From positions 186,001 through 250,000 of the forward strand of contig JAHLKF010000012.1 of assembly GCA_025558075.1 (NCBI GenBank): a stretch of 64,000 nt of DNA. The letters run 5' to 3'. Under the pieces are notes generated by a model. That model ran no database searches, was not told the DNA's origin, and saw nothing but the letters and a program-made list of their open reading frames with translations. Positions 12,013 to 22,926 of the stretch are shown here, one piece after another. The stretch comes from Gaertneriomyces semiglobifer (Eukaryota > Chytridiomycota > Chytridiomycetes > Spizellomycetales > Spizellomycetaceae). The position numbers and the translations under genes are program-made. Numbering within the stretch: the first letter of the stretch is position 1; every line of letters begins with the position of its first letter.

Positions 12013-12998
12013 AAATCGATGTGTGTGTTCCCGGATTTTGCCCGGATTGTTGTTCACCGATCAAAGTGCCGTTCCAGTCCCCCTGATGACATGTGTTGAA
12101 AGCTGGGAGTGCAAAGTGTTTCTTGACACTACTTGACAAGTTTTTGTGGATCCTACTTCTGTTACCTTTGTGGATTTTCTGTGGTCCCCTCGCCCCTTGT
12201 TTTTTTTTTGGCTGATTCTATGCGAAAGTAGGGGGTCGATGAGGAAGATGTACTATTATATATGGTAGATAGATACCGACGATTGTTTTTTTTCACCCCC
12301 TGCTGCTACCCCTCCCTGCACAAACACTATGGTGCCCTCCCTACACTACCCGACACTACCCGACACAACCCGACACTAGCTGCCACCGCCTTGTGCGAAC
12401 CTTTTTACCCGTGTTTATTGTTAGGTCTAAAGCTGTCTATGTACTCTGTACTGGTTTGCCCGTTGTGCATGTGTATTATATACATATACAGGTGTAAATT
12501 GATGCATATATAGGCCATTCACGGTGTCGTATTACGGTCTTATTGGGCGGGTGGACTTTCCCACGTCTTTCGCACGGGGTTATCAGTAGGGGACTAACAT
12601 CGAGAACATCTAACAGCTTTGTCCCCGCGAGTCCTCCGCACCGCACTAGGAGCAAAGGCCTCACACACAAACCATGGACAAAGCCTGACGCTGGCGTTTT
12701 GAATAGTGGGAAAGTAAGGAAATGAGGAAATTGCGATGTGTACAATTTACAATATCATTCCTCTGGCTGGCCACACATTCAAACCAGCCTGTTGGCGTGA
12801 TGAACAGTGGGAAAGTATGGAAATGAGGAAATCGCGATGTGTACATATCGTTCCTCTGGCTGGCCACACATTCAAACCAGCCATGTTCAAAGCATCAAGT
12901 TATATTGAGAGGTGTGAATGGACACAAGAGCACCCGTCCCAATGTTATCCTTTTGTCCAAATCACAAGAACACTATTTTTTCTTCAATTTTTCTTGAG
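12013..12998. other. Intergenic region between convergent genes
   Basis: This is the 3' flank of the kinesin and the 3' flank of the unrecognised minus-strand gene. It contains a CCCGACAC(A/T)ACC direct repeat near 12345-12378 and the roughly 100-bp duplication annotated separately. No coding sequence is supported. Confidence 0.6.
12682..12878. repeat. Imperfect tandem duplication of about 100 bp
   Basis: Copy 1 (12682-12785) and copy 2 (12786-12878) share long blocks, including GGAAATGAGGAAAT, CGCGATGTGTACA-type sequence and CTCTGGCTGGCCACACATTC. They differ by substitutions and an approximately 11-base indel. Both lie in non-coding DNA, downstream of both flanking genes. Confidence 0.85.
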
Positions 12999-14198
12999 TC
13001 AATTGGACAAATCTCTACGGGTGCCCGTCCTCTTCCTGTTGCGTGCATGGCCTAAGGAATCGGCAGGGTGATTTTCATTGCTCTTTTCATTAAATTGGTC
13101 TGCAATTGACCGCCCAAATTGGTATAACGAGACCTCATTCTTCAACAACTGTTCATTGAAACTGGTCTTCGTCTTCTTATCTTTCATAGCCGTCAACGCA
13201 CCGTCCTCGCACAACTTCTTCCAAACTGTATCAAATTCTATGTACTCTGGCTGGCTATTAGTCAAAGGCATCCGGATATGCACATCATTGGTCCGTTTGG
13301 ATTTCTTGCTTACTTCTCCACCTGTTTTGTCCACACTTATCCGTGTAGGTTTCAGCGAAGGATCGTTTTCAAACTGGATTTGCATTGTGGGATACAACCC
13401 ACTATTGCTATCTCCCATCAAGTCCGCAACGGCTATCACGAGCCCCATTACAAGGCCTGCTTGGAAGTCGTCCACAAGTTCGTCGAGATTGTCGATCTTC
13501 CGGTCCTTCAAGAACTTCTTCTGAGTCTTCACTTTTGGAAAATGTATCCAACATTCGAACATTTGGCCGACTTTGACGGTGACTGTGTCTCGATCAAAGG
13601 TAGACGGTTGGAAATCTAAAATAGTCGAACTTCCCGGTTTTAGGTTTGCAATAAATGACCTGGACAGGTAAGCACGACTCCAACCCCTTAACAGCCTGTA
13701 CGGCTGCGTTGTCGTTCCAACTTTTGCGCAGGTAATCATAGTACCCTGCGGAGCCCACACCGGCATGTCCTAGTACACAAACGGACGCGGAGTTGCCGGA
13801 GTAGTTGTATCCAAGATTTTTAGGATTGAAAACCGGAATGGCAACAACAAAATGGTGGATGCCGTCACGTCTCCAAACCGAGATACATAGGAAACCTGTG
13901 TGTCGCGCGTATCCTACGTTTCCATATTCTATTAAAATGTCACGTCTGAGGGCCTTAATCACACCAAAGTTCATGTCCTTAAGAGTTTGCCCATTCATTG
14001 TCAATGCAGTGCCCCACGATCCACTGGAATCCTGGTAGAACTGCTGCTGCACGCGTAGATCTAGATCTGGAACTTGGTCGTCGGAGCAAGTTCACACTCA
14101 ATTACGTGAGCCACCTCCGACGGACCGAACTGACACGCCGGGTCGACATTTGGCCGACGAAATGACGGCACAGTCATCAAACTACATGGCACAGTCAT
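12999..14198 (-). CDS. Unrecognised protein, provisional three-exon model
   Basis: The open frame changes twice. A model consistent in phase has exons 14198-14106, 14040-13745 and 13659-12999, with introns GTAATT...GCAG and GTACTA...CCAG; about 349 residues. The middle exon reads as good protein (NVGYARHTGFLCISVWRRDG, HHFVVAIPVFNPKNLGYNYS). The last has FECWIHFPKVKTQKKFLKD and many Lys/Glu/Asn residues with a basic tail. I recognise no family. Both proposed introns lack clear pyrimidine tracts, and the sequence removed is itself open, so two frameshifts in a decaying gene is the alternative. It is divergent from the nitronate monooxygenase, with 180 bp between start codons. An in-frame ATG at 14177 is also possible. 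Confidence 0.42.
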
Positions 14199-14378
14199 GT
14201 AATGGACATTGCTCGCGTGAGTTGGTGTTTATTGTGTCCAGTTTTCACAAGTTCAAAGGGCGAATGGTTGCGAGTAGGTGGGTGGTTTAAAGAGCGAGCG
14301 AGCGAGCGAGGGGAAGCATCCTTCTCATCCTTTAAAGAACTGAGAACGTATATTATACAGATAGGAATTTTAGCAGTG
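14199..14378. promoter_or_regulatory. Short bidirectional promoter region
   Basis: Only 180 bp separate the start codon of the unrecognised minus-strand gene from that of the nitronate monooxygenase, so both must be controlled from this stretch or from within each other. It contains a (GAGC)n run at about 14297-14310 and no clear TATA box. Inference from layout only. Confidence 0.4.
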
Positions 14379-15671
14379 ATGGCATCTCCACAGGTTTTAC
14401 GCACGCCGATCACGGATCTGTTTGGGATGCAGCATCCGGTTTTCCTTGCGGGGATGAATGTTGCTGCTGGACCGGAGTTGGCGGCGGCTGTGAGTAATGC
14501 GGGAGGGTTGGGTGTGATAGGTGGGGTGAGTGTTCTTCGGTGTGTCTTTTGTGGTTGTTTTTGTTTGTTTTGTCTGCGTTGGTTTGGGTGGGAGGGTTGG
14601 GAACGAGCGAAACGAGTGGGTTTATGTGTTTTGTGAGCAGTCTGACTGGTGGGAGGTGGTGAAGTATGGAGACGTATGAGACGTATGAGATTAGTTATAG
14701 GGATCTCTCCTTCATAAGATGTCAAAAAGTCCAAAGCAAGACCCTTTCTCTAACGCAAACCTGTATTATAGGTCGGCTACACCCCCGCCTTCCTCCGCGA
14801 ACAAATCGCCACCCTCAAGTCCCATCTCCGTTCCCCAACGCTCCCCTTCGGCATCGACCTCCTCCTCCCGCAAGTCGGCGGCTCAGCTCGCAAAACCAAC
14901 TACGACTACACCCACGGCCAACTCCCCGAACTCATTTCCATCATCTGCACCTCCGGCGCTAAACTCTTTGTTTCTGCTGTCGGCGTCCCACCCGCATGGG
15001 CCGTCACCCAACTCCACGACGCCGGCATCCTCGTCATGAACATGATCGGATCACCCAACCACGTTCCCAAATGTCTCGCCGCGGGAGTCGACATCATCTG
15101 TGCTCAAGGCGGTGAAGGCGGTGGTCACACGGGTGACGTCCCCACGTCCATCCTCATCCCCGCAGTCGTGGACCTCTGTAAAGTCCACATCTCCCCATTC
15201 ACAAAAAAACCCATCTCGGTCGTTGCCGCGGGTGGGATCTACGATGGTCGTGGACTCGCCATGGCCCTTGCTTTGGGCGCAGACGCAGTCTGGGTCGGAA
15301 CCCGGTTCGTGTGTGCTACCGAAGCTGGCGCTCCCAAACGTCACCAACAAGCTATTGTCAACGCTTCCTATCATGACACCCTTCGCACTCTCATCTTCAC
15401 GGGACGGCCCCTCCGTGTTTTGAAAACCCCTTATATCCAGAAATGGGAGGACAAGCCGGACGAAATTAAGAAACTGACACAACAGGGCGTTATCCCTGCT
15501 GCGGAGGATATGGATGAGCAACCCGAAGCGAGACCGTTGTTGATGGGTCAGGTCGCGGGTGCTATCAAGGACGTCAAGCCTGCCAAGGAAATCGTGGATG
15601 AAATGGTCCATGGCGCAGTGGACGTCCTGAAACGCATCAACGCCTTTGCTACCACCTCTGCCAAGTTGTAG
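14379..15671 (+). CDS. Nitronate monooxygenase (2-nitropropane dioxygenase family)
   Basis: Two exons: 14379-14525 and 14772-15671 (phase 0), 348 residues, the usual length. This is an FMN-dependent TIM-barrel enzyme that oxidises alkyl nitronates or related carbanions. The N terminus has the family pattern TPITDLFGMQHPVFLAGMN and SNAGGLGVIGG. The flavin and catalytic region is at about 161-170 (QGGEGGGHTGD, with the candidate catalytic His168). The phosphate-binding loop AAGGIYDGRG is at about 201-210, and WVGTRFVCATEAGA follows at 222-235. There is no targeting signal. The ORF continues 59 codons upstream in frame, but the chosen ATG fits the family N terminus. The 246-nt intron is longer than most in the window. 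Physiologically it probably detoxifies nitronates such as propionate-3-nitronate. Confidence 0.9.
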
Positions 15672-16010
15672 TCCGTTTTGTAAAAGTTCCCAGACCACGT
15701 TTTTTCGGATTCTCAAACATACAAAAGACCTAGCTTTGGATGTAGTGCTATCGTATTAGCCATGCATTCCTTTTTCTAGTCCATCTCTCGTTTTTTTCTG
15801 GGCGTTTGCCCGTTCTCGTCTATTCACTTGTACGTATTTCCTGATTTGTATGATATACTTATAAAAAAATACAGTCTATTCACTTGTACGAATTTCCTGA
15901 TTTGTATGATATACTTATAAAAACAACAAAAACAAGTCCCCTTCACCAAAGATATACATAACGAACTACCCGAAAAAGATTACATTCTAACTTATGGCAC
16001 ATGGTAGTTT
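15672..16010. other. Intergenic between convergent genes
   Basis: 3' flanks of the nitronate monooxygenase and the C2H2 gene. The only structure seen is the 56-bp tandem duplication annotated separately. Confidence 0.6.
15818..15923. repeat. 56-bp direct tandem duplication at a 3' end
   Basis: GTCTATTCACTTGTACG.. begins at 15818 and again at 15874 and runs nearly identically through ATATACTTATAAAAA. One substitution (GTA/GAA) and a short A-run difference separate the copies. It lies 150 bp after the monooxygenase stop codon, so it may duplicate a polyadenylation region. Confidence 0.88.
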
Positions 16011-17717
16011 TCACGTAGTGTCCTCACCCGAGACCATGGCCGCATGAGCTTTGGTCCGATTATGGTATCGCAACCCAGCAGCGGACTGGTACTGTTTGCC
16101 GCATGGCACGCAGGAGTAGACGCGTGGCGATTGGGTGGGTGTCGTTGGACAGGGCGACGTGTTTGGCGAAGTTTCTGTGACGATACGTGTAGATGCAGGT
16201 GTTTGAAGCGCCGATACTACGGTCGTGGTGATCGGTGGAATCCGTGGTGCCTCTGTTAATACTGGTGGTGGTGGTATCCTCACAGACTCTGAACTCGAAA
16301 ACAACAAGTGCGAATCCACACGTTGGTGTTGTTGTTGTACGAGGTTCGCGGTTTCAAGTGACGACGTTTTGTTCGGCCCACTCGAGATACTCCCACCTGA
16401 TGGTTCTGCGGATACTTCATCTTTTAACGCATTAGGCGAGGAGGAAACACCGTCAGCACCATGATGCCGTTTGACATGCCATCTTACCCCGCTTTTCGAA
16501 CCGTAACGTTTAGGACAATGCGGGAAATGAGGACAGGGGTATGTTTCTTTATCCTCTTTCTCCAACGGTTTCCCGCTTTCGTTGAGTTCGAGATGACGGC
16601 CCTGCGGGATGCCGTTCACACCGGAGCTTGCGATATGAGGGTGATCTCCAGATGTGGTCGGTGGATTTCGTAGTGTGTAGTCATTGGTAGCAGGCGTTGG
16701 AGGTGGGGACGCCACAAAGTCGGGTTGGGTAGCGCCACCAAGTCTATTCATTTCCCCATGTGAGTATTCATTCAAATGGTGGAGTTCGTTTGATAAGTAG
16801 CCTTCTGCAACCGTGGCATAGCGCGGTCGTTGGTGCTCCTCACCCATTTTGAGTTTCATCACCTGTTCGAGTTGAGGGGTTGGCGGCACGGGTGCGACAC
16901 CGGCTACCCCTGCATGTGGCACGGCTACACTATTTGATATGAAGTCTGGATTACTGATTTGTCGGTGCATTGGTGGACGCGTGTACATCGTAGCTGGCAT
17001 AAGCGAGTACGCATTAGGGTGATACGGATGGGTTCGTTGCGCGTATTGGCGTCGCTGGGCGTAATGGTGATGTTGCTGCTGCTGCTGTTGCTGGTAATAC
17101 ATGTGCTCGGGGTAAATGGCCGTATGGGTATACGTATTGTTTTGCTGTGGATATGCCAACGGAGGCCGTTGTCCGTATGCTGCAGGAGTAGCACTCGTGC
17201 TCCAAGCTTGATCTGGGTACCCCGGTTGTGGCGGACACACGGGCAATTGCTGGTGAGGAAGAGGTTGCGGTCCGTAAAGCGGGGAGGGCGAAGGGTATAC
17301 ATGATTGTGCCCTTGGACAATTGCCATATTCGTCCCTGGTGATGATGTGGGTGGGTGCGGACGTCCCGAAGCCCTCGCATTCAAATCCCCTGTATAAGCG
17401 GTATTGCCGGTTCTCAGCGACGACGGTGATGGGCTCTGCAACACTTCCAGATCCTGTTGCAACTGCTGGAATGGATCGCCGTCAGTTATTGAATTTACCC
17501 ATCGTGATTGTGCAGGTTGAGAGTTATTCTGTGCAGCTGGGATGGTGGTAAACGTATGGTCGTATCCGTTGAGAAGCTCCTCGACATCAATTTGTAGACC
17601 GTTGAGAGGGTCGTACGACAGATATTCCATTGGTTTATTCGCATTTGCTGTCATGGATGAGAATGCTGGTGCTCCCGGTGCCCCTTGGGAATCGGTGCCT
17701 ATCGGAACCGAAGACAT
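16011..17717 (-). CDS. Two-finger C2H2 zinc-finger protein, probable transcription factor
   Basis: Single exon, 568 residues. Two widely separated C2H2 fingers are visible. The first is at about 393-419 (CPHFPHCPKRYGSKSGVRWH then VKRHH). The second is near the C terminus at about 533-557 (CVPCGKQYQSAAGLRYH then NRTKAH). The rest is disordered: Pro/Gln/His/Tyr-rich with a QQQQQQQHHH run at about 205-215 and Ser/Thr/Pro between the fingers. There is no signal peptide or membrane segment. Paired fingers spaced like this occur in fungal regulatory proteins, but no ortholog is recognised. The second finger, with a long His-His spacing, may not be a classical DNA-binding finger. Confidence 0.72.
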   Translation of the reverse strand: MSSVPIGTDSQGAPGAPAFSSMTANANKPMEYLSYDPLNGLQIDVEELLNGYDHTFTTIPAAQNNSQPAQSRWVNSITDGDPFQQLQQDLEVLQSPSPSSLRTGNTAYTGDLNARASGRPHPPTSSPGTNMAIVQGHNHVYPSPSPLYGPQPLPHQQLPVCPPQPGYPDQAWSTSATPAAYGQRPPLAYPQQNNTYTHTAIYPEHMYYQQQQQQQHHHYAQRRQYAQRTHPYHPNAYSLMPATMYTRPPMHRQISNPDFISNSVAVPHAGVAGVAPVPPTPQLEQVMKLKMGEEHQRPRYATVAEGYLSNELHHLNEYSHGEMNRLGGATQPDFVASPPPTPATNDYTLRNPPTTSGDHPHIASSGVNGIPQGRHLELNESGKPLEKEDKETYPCPHFPHCPKRYGSKSGVRWHVKRHHGADGVSSSPNALKDEVSAEPSGGSISSGPNKTSSLETANLVQQQHQRVDSHLLFSSSESVRIPPPPVLTEAPRIPPITTTVVSALQTPASTRIVTETSPNTSPCPTTPTQSPRVYSCVPCGKQYQSAAGLRYHNRTKAHAAMVSGEDTT

Positions 17718-18791
17718 GGGGAGACAGGTATAGATATGCGACGACGACAGGTTATGACGTTCTCCCTCATCCTACCAATGAATGTCATGAGTGCCAAGGG
17801 ACAGTCCTTGCCCAATCTCTGCGAGGTTCACTCACCGGTTGCCACTTTTGCTAGGATCTGTCCATTCACGACGCAACTGTTCAAGTAACAGTGTAACTGC
17901 CTCGTTCACCATCCAAGACCTCCCAAAGATATATAACAACGCTATCCTCCCTCCGGTTTTCTTGGATCGATAGCCTTGCCGAGTGCGTAAATATGAGTTC
18001 CGAAGCTGAAATTTGGGAATTTTTGCCCCCGGAAATACACGTCCCGAAGATTATCTGCGAAAATTGCAACATGACGATATGATAGCTGTCAAAAAGCAGA
18101 ACTGAGAAATAGGAAGAAGTGGTATCAACGAGTGTGTTTAGCCAGTGCTGGCTAGCGTTCTCAGGAACAGGGATGGTGATGATTGCCATGGGAAGAATGG
18201 TGATGAGTGTGTTAGCTCATTATTGGACGATTAACTGACGGAGGATTGAAGATGACCCTAAAATGGCCAACCGCAACGGAAGGGTCTCTGCCGCATCTAG
18301 AGTCCTTGCTCCGGTGAATTCTTACCACCAACCATTGACCGACGAGTGTCTTCCGCATTAATGCTTGCCCAAGTTTCAGTGAGAGCCAGAATCCTTTCAT
18401 CCACTCGCCAAAAATAGAAACCCGCCACCCGTCCATCAGTCATTATTCATATTCATAGAACATCAACATTCTTTAATTTTCAGATAGCAACATTCATCCG
18501 ACAGCCTTAATCGGGAAGTCGACTTGGCGGCGAAGGAAAGAGTCTCGGCCGTGTGCTGTGTCTCAATAAAATTGGTTGCATGCCAATACTTTCAATGAGT
18601 TTTGAACTCGGGTTGCTGGATATGGGCTGAATGGAAGCGATATATAAAAGCCGGGGGGAGGCGAGGTTTCCCCATTGCACATTCCAAGCTGTGATTGTTG
18701 GATTCAAGAATCATAGTTGGCTTGTTCCGACACAGTGAACACCGTTTCGTATATACCTTGATTTCGAAAACGCTAAACGGCATCACCGAGA
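17718..18791. other. Divergent intergenic region
   Basis: Shared upstream region of the C2H2 gene (minus) and the GH114 gene (plus). Apart from the TATA box at 18641 no gene or repeat is seen; the short open frames have no protein-like composition. Confidence 0.6.
18641..18650 (+). promoter_or_regulatory. TATA box of the GH114-type gene
   Basis: TATATAAAAG is a consensus TATA box, 142 bp before the start codon at 18792. It predicts transcription starting near 18670-18680, which leaves little room for an upstream coding exon. Confidence 0.6.
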
Positions 18792-19697
18792 ATGTCCTCG
18801 CCCGTCGCTCTTCCCTGGTGGAAGCCCACTGCTCAACCGCCCATCTCCTGGCACTGGCACCTCAAAAATGCCATTCCTCCAAGTCTATATGACGCCCCCA
18901 TCCAAATGATCGACCTGGATCTGTTCGATACCCCTGCTTCCACCATCTCACAATTCCGTTCAAAAAACATCAAAGTGATCTGCTACTTCTCCGCCGGGAG
19001 CTATGAAAACTGGCGACCGGACCGAGACGACTTCAAGAGTGACATGTACGGCAAGGCAATGGAAGGTTGGGAGGGCGAATATTGGTTGGACATTCGAAAA
19101 CAAACCGTCAAAGACGTCATGATCAAACGTCTAGATATGGCACAACAAAAAGGATGTGATGGTGTGGAACCAGATAATGTCGATGGGTACATCAATGATA
19201 CGGGACTTCCTCTTACTGCGACGGAGCAACTGTCATATAACCGATTCTTGGCGCAGGAGGCACATACTCGGGGTCTCAGCATTGGCTTGAAAAACGATTT
19301 GGACCAACTTGCTGAGCTCGTTGCGGACTTTGATTGGTTACTGAATGAAGAATGTGTAGAGTTCAATGAGTGTCAGAAACTGACAACCTTTATCAATGCG
19401 GATAAAGCTGTCTTTGGGGTTTCGTACGTAGATGAGAATAAGAGTGACGCGCTGACGGAGAAGAAGAGTGAGGTGACATCCATGTGTGATGGCCCAAAGA
19501 CGATTGGGGCCAATTATTTGGTGGCTAAGCGAGACCTGGACGGGGAGGTGTATAACTGTGTGACGGGGACCGTGGTAGGAGAGCAGAGTGGGTCGAGTGG
19601 AGCAAGAAGGCCGGATGTCTTTGGAAGTGTCTGGATGAAGGGGCTCATGGTAGTTTGGACTCTTGCGTTTGGGGTGGTTTGGGCAAGTGGAGTATGA
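18792..19697 (+). CDS. GH114-type endo-alpha-1,4-polygalactosaminidase-like protein, probable GPI anchor
   Basis: Single exon, 301 residues. Nearly the whole length matches the TIM-barrel glycoside hydrolase family 114 pattern: ISWHWHL, MIDLDLFDTPASTI, KVICYFSAGSYENWRPD, GCDGVEPDNVDGYINDTG, GLSIGLKNDLDQL and DWLLNEECVEFNEC. The Asp/Glu residues in the DGVEPDN and LNEEC strands are the expected catalytic or substrate-binding acids. Family members cleave galactosaminogalactan-type polymers of fungal walls and biofilms. The C terminus is Ser/Gly-rich then hydrophobic (GLMVVWTLAFGVVWASG), typical of a GPI-anchor signal. No N-terminal signal peptide is evident from this ATG, which conflicts with the GPI signal. 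Confidence 0.85.
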   Translation: MSSPVALPWWKPTAQPPISWHWHLKNAIPPSLYDAPIQMIDLDLFDTPASTISQFRSKNIKVICYFSAGSYENWRPDRDDFKSDMYGKAMEGWEGEYWLDIRKQTVKDVMIKRLDMAQQKGCDGVEPDNVDGYINDTGLPLTATEQLSYNRFLAQEAHTRGLSIGLKNDLDQLAELVADFDWLLNEECVEFNECQKLTTFINADKAVFGVSYVDENKSDALTEKKSEVTSMCDGPKTIGANYLVAKRDLDGEVYNCVTGTVVGEQSGSSGARRPDVFGSVWMKGLMVVWTLAFGVVWASGV

Positions 19698-20303
19698 TGG
19701 TAGAGTCATCATGCTCCAATGTTAGCGTTTTGCGTTACGAGTTCGTTCGTATAGAGGTATAGTAGTATCAGTAGTGGCTATCAGTGGTGATGCCAATGTC
19801 ATCTTTTTTGGATAATGGCTTCACCGAACATGGAGCTACCAACTGCATATTTATACACTGGGAACGTTTTGCCTTTTTTTACAATATCCACCGAGTGTCC
19901 CTAGCAACTTAAAGTAACGATACGATACGATACGAAAATGGACTGTGCTTTCATCATTGTATTAAAGCATGCACAGCAGTAAACAGCAAAGTGGGAAGAA
20001 TAAACTTATATGGGAATGCCAGACAGAACCCGTCCGCTAACGGCATTCATGAGTTTCTACCCACTTAGAAATCCAACTGCCATCAGGGAACGCACGTTTT
20101 TCGGCACCTCCAGTGTTGCAAAACGAAAAAAAAGCCAGTAACGACAAAGGTATGACTAAATAGTTGGGAAGACTAGCAAGGTCGTTCACTCGCTCGTCTT
20201 GTGGTTATCACCAAGTGTGTGTCGTGGGCGCACATCGGGACTGGGAAATCGTATCAGGTTTTGTGCAATGGCGAAGCCAATGAGATGCGGGACAGTGTGG
20301 TAT
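19698..20303. other. Intergenic between convergent genes
   Basis: 3' flanks of the GH114 and aconitase genes. The only simple structure is a CGATA pentanucleotide repeat at about 19918-19935. No gene seen. Confidence 0.6.
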
Positions 20304-22926
20304 TTACTGTTGCGCCTTGGCGGCCATAAGGTTAAGCGCGGAACCAGCCTTGAACCATTCAATTTGGCCTTGGTTGAAGGTGTGGTTCAAAGGGATGTCA
20401 ACTGTACGGCCATCGGCCTTGTGGGCGCGAAGAGTCACCTTGGAGCCGGGAGCGAGAGTGGAAAGGCCGATAAGAGAGACCTTGTCAGTGGGGTCAATCT
20501 TGTCGTAGTCCTTGGGGTCAGCGAAGGTCAAGGGGAGCATACCCTGCTTCTTCAAGTTGGTCTCGTGGATACGGGCAAAGGACTTCACAATGACGGCAAC
20601 ACCACCAAGATGGCGAACCTCGAGAGCGGCGTGCTCACGGGAAGAACCTTCTCCGTAGTTCTCATCACCGATAACCACCCAAGGCATATCCTTGGCTTTG
20701 TAAGCACGGGCGGTTTGGGGAACAGGCTCGTATTCACCAGTCAAGATGTTCTTGATGGAGTTGGCCTTGCCGTTTTCGATGTTAATGGCACCAATCAACA
20801 TGTTGTTGGAGATGTTGTCCAAGTGACCACGGTACTTCAACCAAGGTCCAGCCATAGAGATGTGGTCAGTGGTACACTTGCCCTTGACCTTGATCAAAAT
20901 CTGGATCTTCTCGTAGTCCTTTCCACCGAATGCCTTGAACGGGCTGAGAAGCTGGAGGCGGTTCGAGGTAGGTGCGACCTTGACCTGGATGCTGGAGCGT
21001 TCGGCGGGAGGGGCCTGGTAGGTGTTGGCACCAGGGTCGAAGCCGCGAGGGGGAAGCTCCTTACCGTGAGGAGCGGGGAATGTGAAGTCCTTTCCGTCCT
21101 TGGTCTTCAAGGTGTCTTTCAACGGGTTGAAGCGGATGTCTCCAGCGAAAACCATGGCAGTGACCATCTCAGGGGAAGTGACGAAGGCGTGAGTAGCAGG
21201 GTTGGCGTCGTTACGACCAGTGAAGTTACGGTTGTAAGAGGTGACAATGGAGTTTGCTTCGCCCTTCTTGACGTCCTGACGGTCCCACTGGCCGATACAG
21301 GGACCACAAGCATTCGCGAGAACAATACCGTTGATCTTCTCGAAAGTCTCCATCTGACCATCACGGGCAATGGTTGCACGAATCTGTTCGGAACCCGGGG
21401 TAATGAAGAACTGGGACTTGGGAGTGACACCAGCCTTCAAAGCTGCTTCGGCAAGAGAAGCGGCACGGGCCATGTCCTCGTAGGATGAGTTGGTGCAAGA
21501 ACCGATTAAACCGGCCTTGAGCTCCGCGGGCCAACCGTTCTTCTCGACAGCGTTCTTGAACTGGCTGATCGGGGTGGCAAGATCGGGAGTGAAAGGACCG
21601 TTGACATGGGGTTCCAAGGTGTCAAGGTTGATCTCGATAACTTGGTCGTATTTGGCACCTTCATCAGGGGTCAAGTTGTGGCGGAAGGCGGTGGCGTACT
21701 GGGCAATGTCAGGACGGGAAGTTGACACTAAGTAATCGGCCATGCGCTTGTTGAAGGGGAAAAGGGAAGTAGTAGCACCAATCTCGGCACCCATGTTACA
21801 GATGGTAGCCATTCCAGTGCAAGAAATGGAGTCAACACCAGAACCAAAGTATTCCACAATAGCACCCGTTCCACCCTTGACGGTAAGGATACCAGCAACC
21901 TTAAGGATGATATCTGGTGGGAGTTAGATATGAGATCGAAGAGATCGTAAAGCTAAACCAGACTCACCCTTGGGAGAGGTCCATCCGTTGAGCTTGCCGG
22001 TAAGCTTCACACCAATAACCTTCGGGCACTTCAATTCCCAAGGAATGCCAGCCATCACATCAACAGCGTCGGCACCTCCAACACCGACGGCAACCATACC
22101 CAAACCACCAGCGTTGGGAGTGTGGGAATCGGTTCCGATCATCATACCACCAGGGAAAGCATAGTTCTCCAAAATGATCTGGTGAATAATACCAGATCCG
22201 GGCTTCCAGAAACCAATGCCGTACTTGGCGGTGCATGTGGCCAAGAAGTCATAGACTTCTTTGTTAAGGTCCTCCGCACGAGGAAGATCCTTGTCTCCAC
22301 CCTTTTGTGCTTCAATCAAATGGTCGCAGTGGACGGTTGTTGGGACAGCCACAGTGGGGAGACCAGCAGACATGAACTGCAGAAGTGCCATCTGCGCGGT
22401 AGCATCCTGGCAGGCAACACGATCGGGACGGAGCTTCAGGTATGACTGGCCCCGTGCAATATCCTGGTTAATGGCGTCGTCCAAGTGACCATATACGATT
22501 TTCTCTGCAAGAGTCAAGGGGTGCTGAAGTCTAGGGCACATGAAATATAAGCACAATGTTCAAGGGGCGATACACGTCACGTTTGAGTTGCCATTGTGAA
22601 AATGACACCCATACATTACCTGTCGCGCACGATCTTCAGGTTATCTTCGATCCTTTGGTAGTTGATGTGTTGGTTGGGCTCAAGAGCGGACATGGAAACC
22701 TTCTTGTCTGCAATGGAGGCAAGTCCCCTCGCGGGGATCGTGCGGAGAGCACCGCATCGCGCAGCCTAAGTGGAAATGGCAAGAAAAACAGATCAGAACA
22801 GATTCATAACCCAATTACTGACTCAATGCTAAAATGAACAGATCCAAGTATCCAGAAGCTCCTGAGAACGATCTGACTTGAAAAAGACGTGAAGCCTACC
22901 TTGCTAATAGTCCGTGACACGAGCAT
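20304..22926 (-). CDS. ACO1: Aconitate hydratase, mitochondrial
   Basis: Four exons: 22926-22900, 22765-22620, 22530-21968 and 21913-20304 (phases 0, 2, 1), 781 residues, matching the family length. It isomerises citrate to isocitrate in the mitochondrial TCA cycle. The first 27 codons give a basic, Arg/Ser/Ala-rich mitochondrial presequence ([20 protein letters not shown]) before [20 protein letters not shown]. The [4Fe-4S] ligands are Cys385 ([11 protein letters not shown]), Cys448 and Cys451 (ACGPCIGQW), with the canonical 63 and 3 spacing. Other signatures are [31 protein letters not shown] and [18 protein letters not shown]. The protein is complete, with no missing catalytic residues seen. 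The strongly codon-biased sequence suggests high expression. Confidence 0.97.

Noticed and set aside
20199..21488. 429-codon plus-strand frame antisense to aconitase
   Set aside because: It is a shadow of codon-biased aconitase exon 4; the minus strand encodes a complete enzyme.
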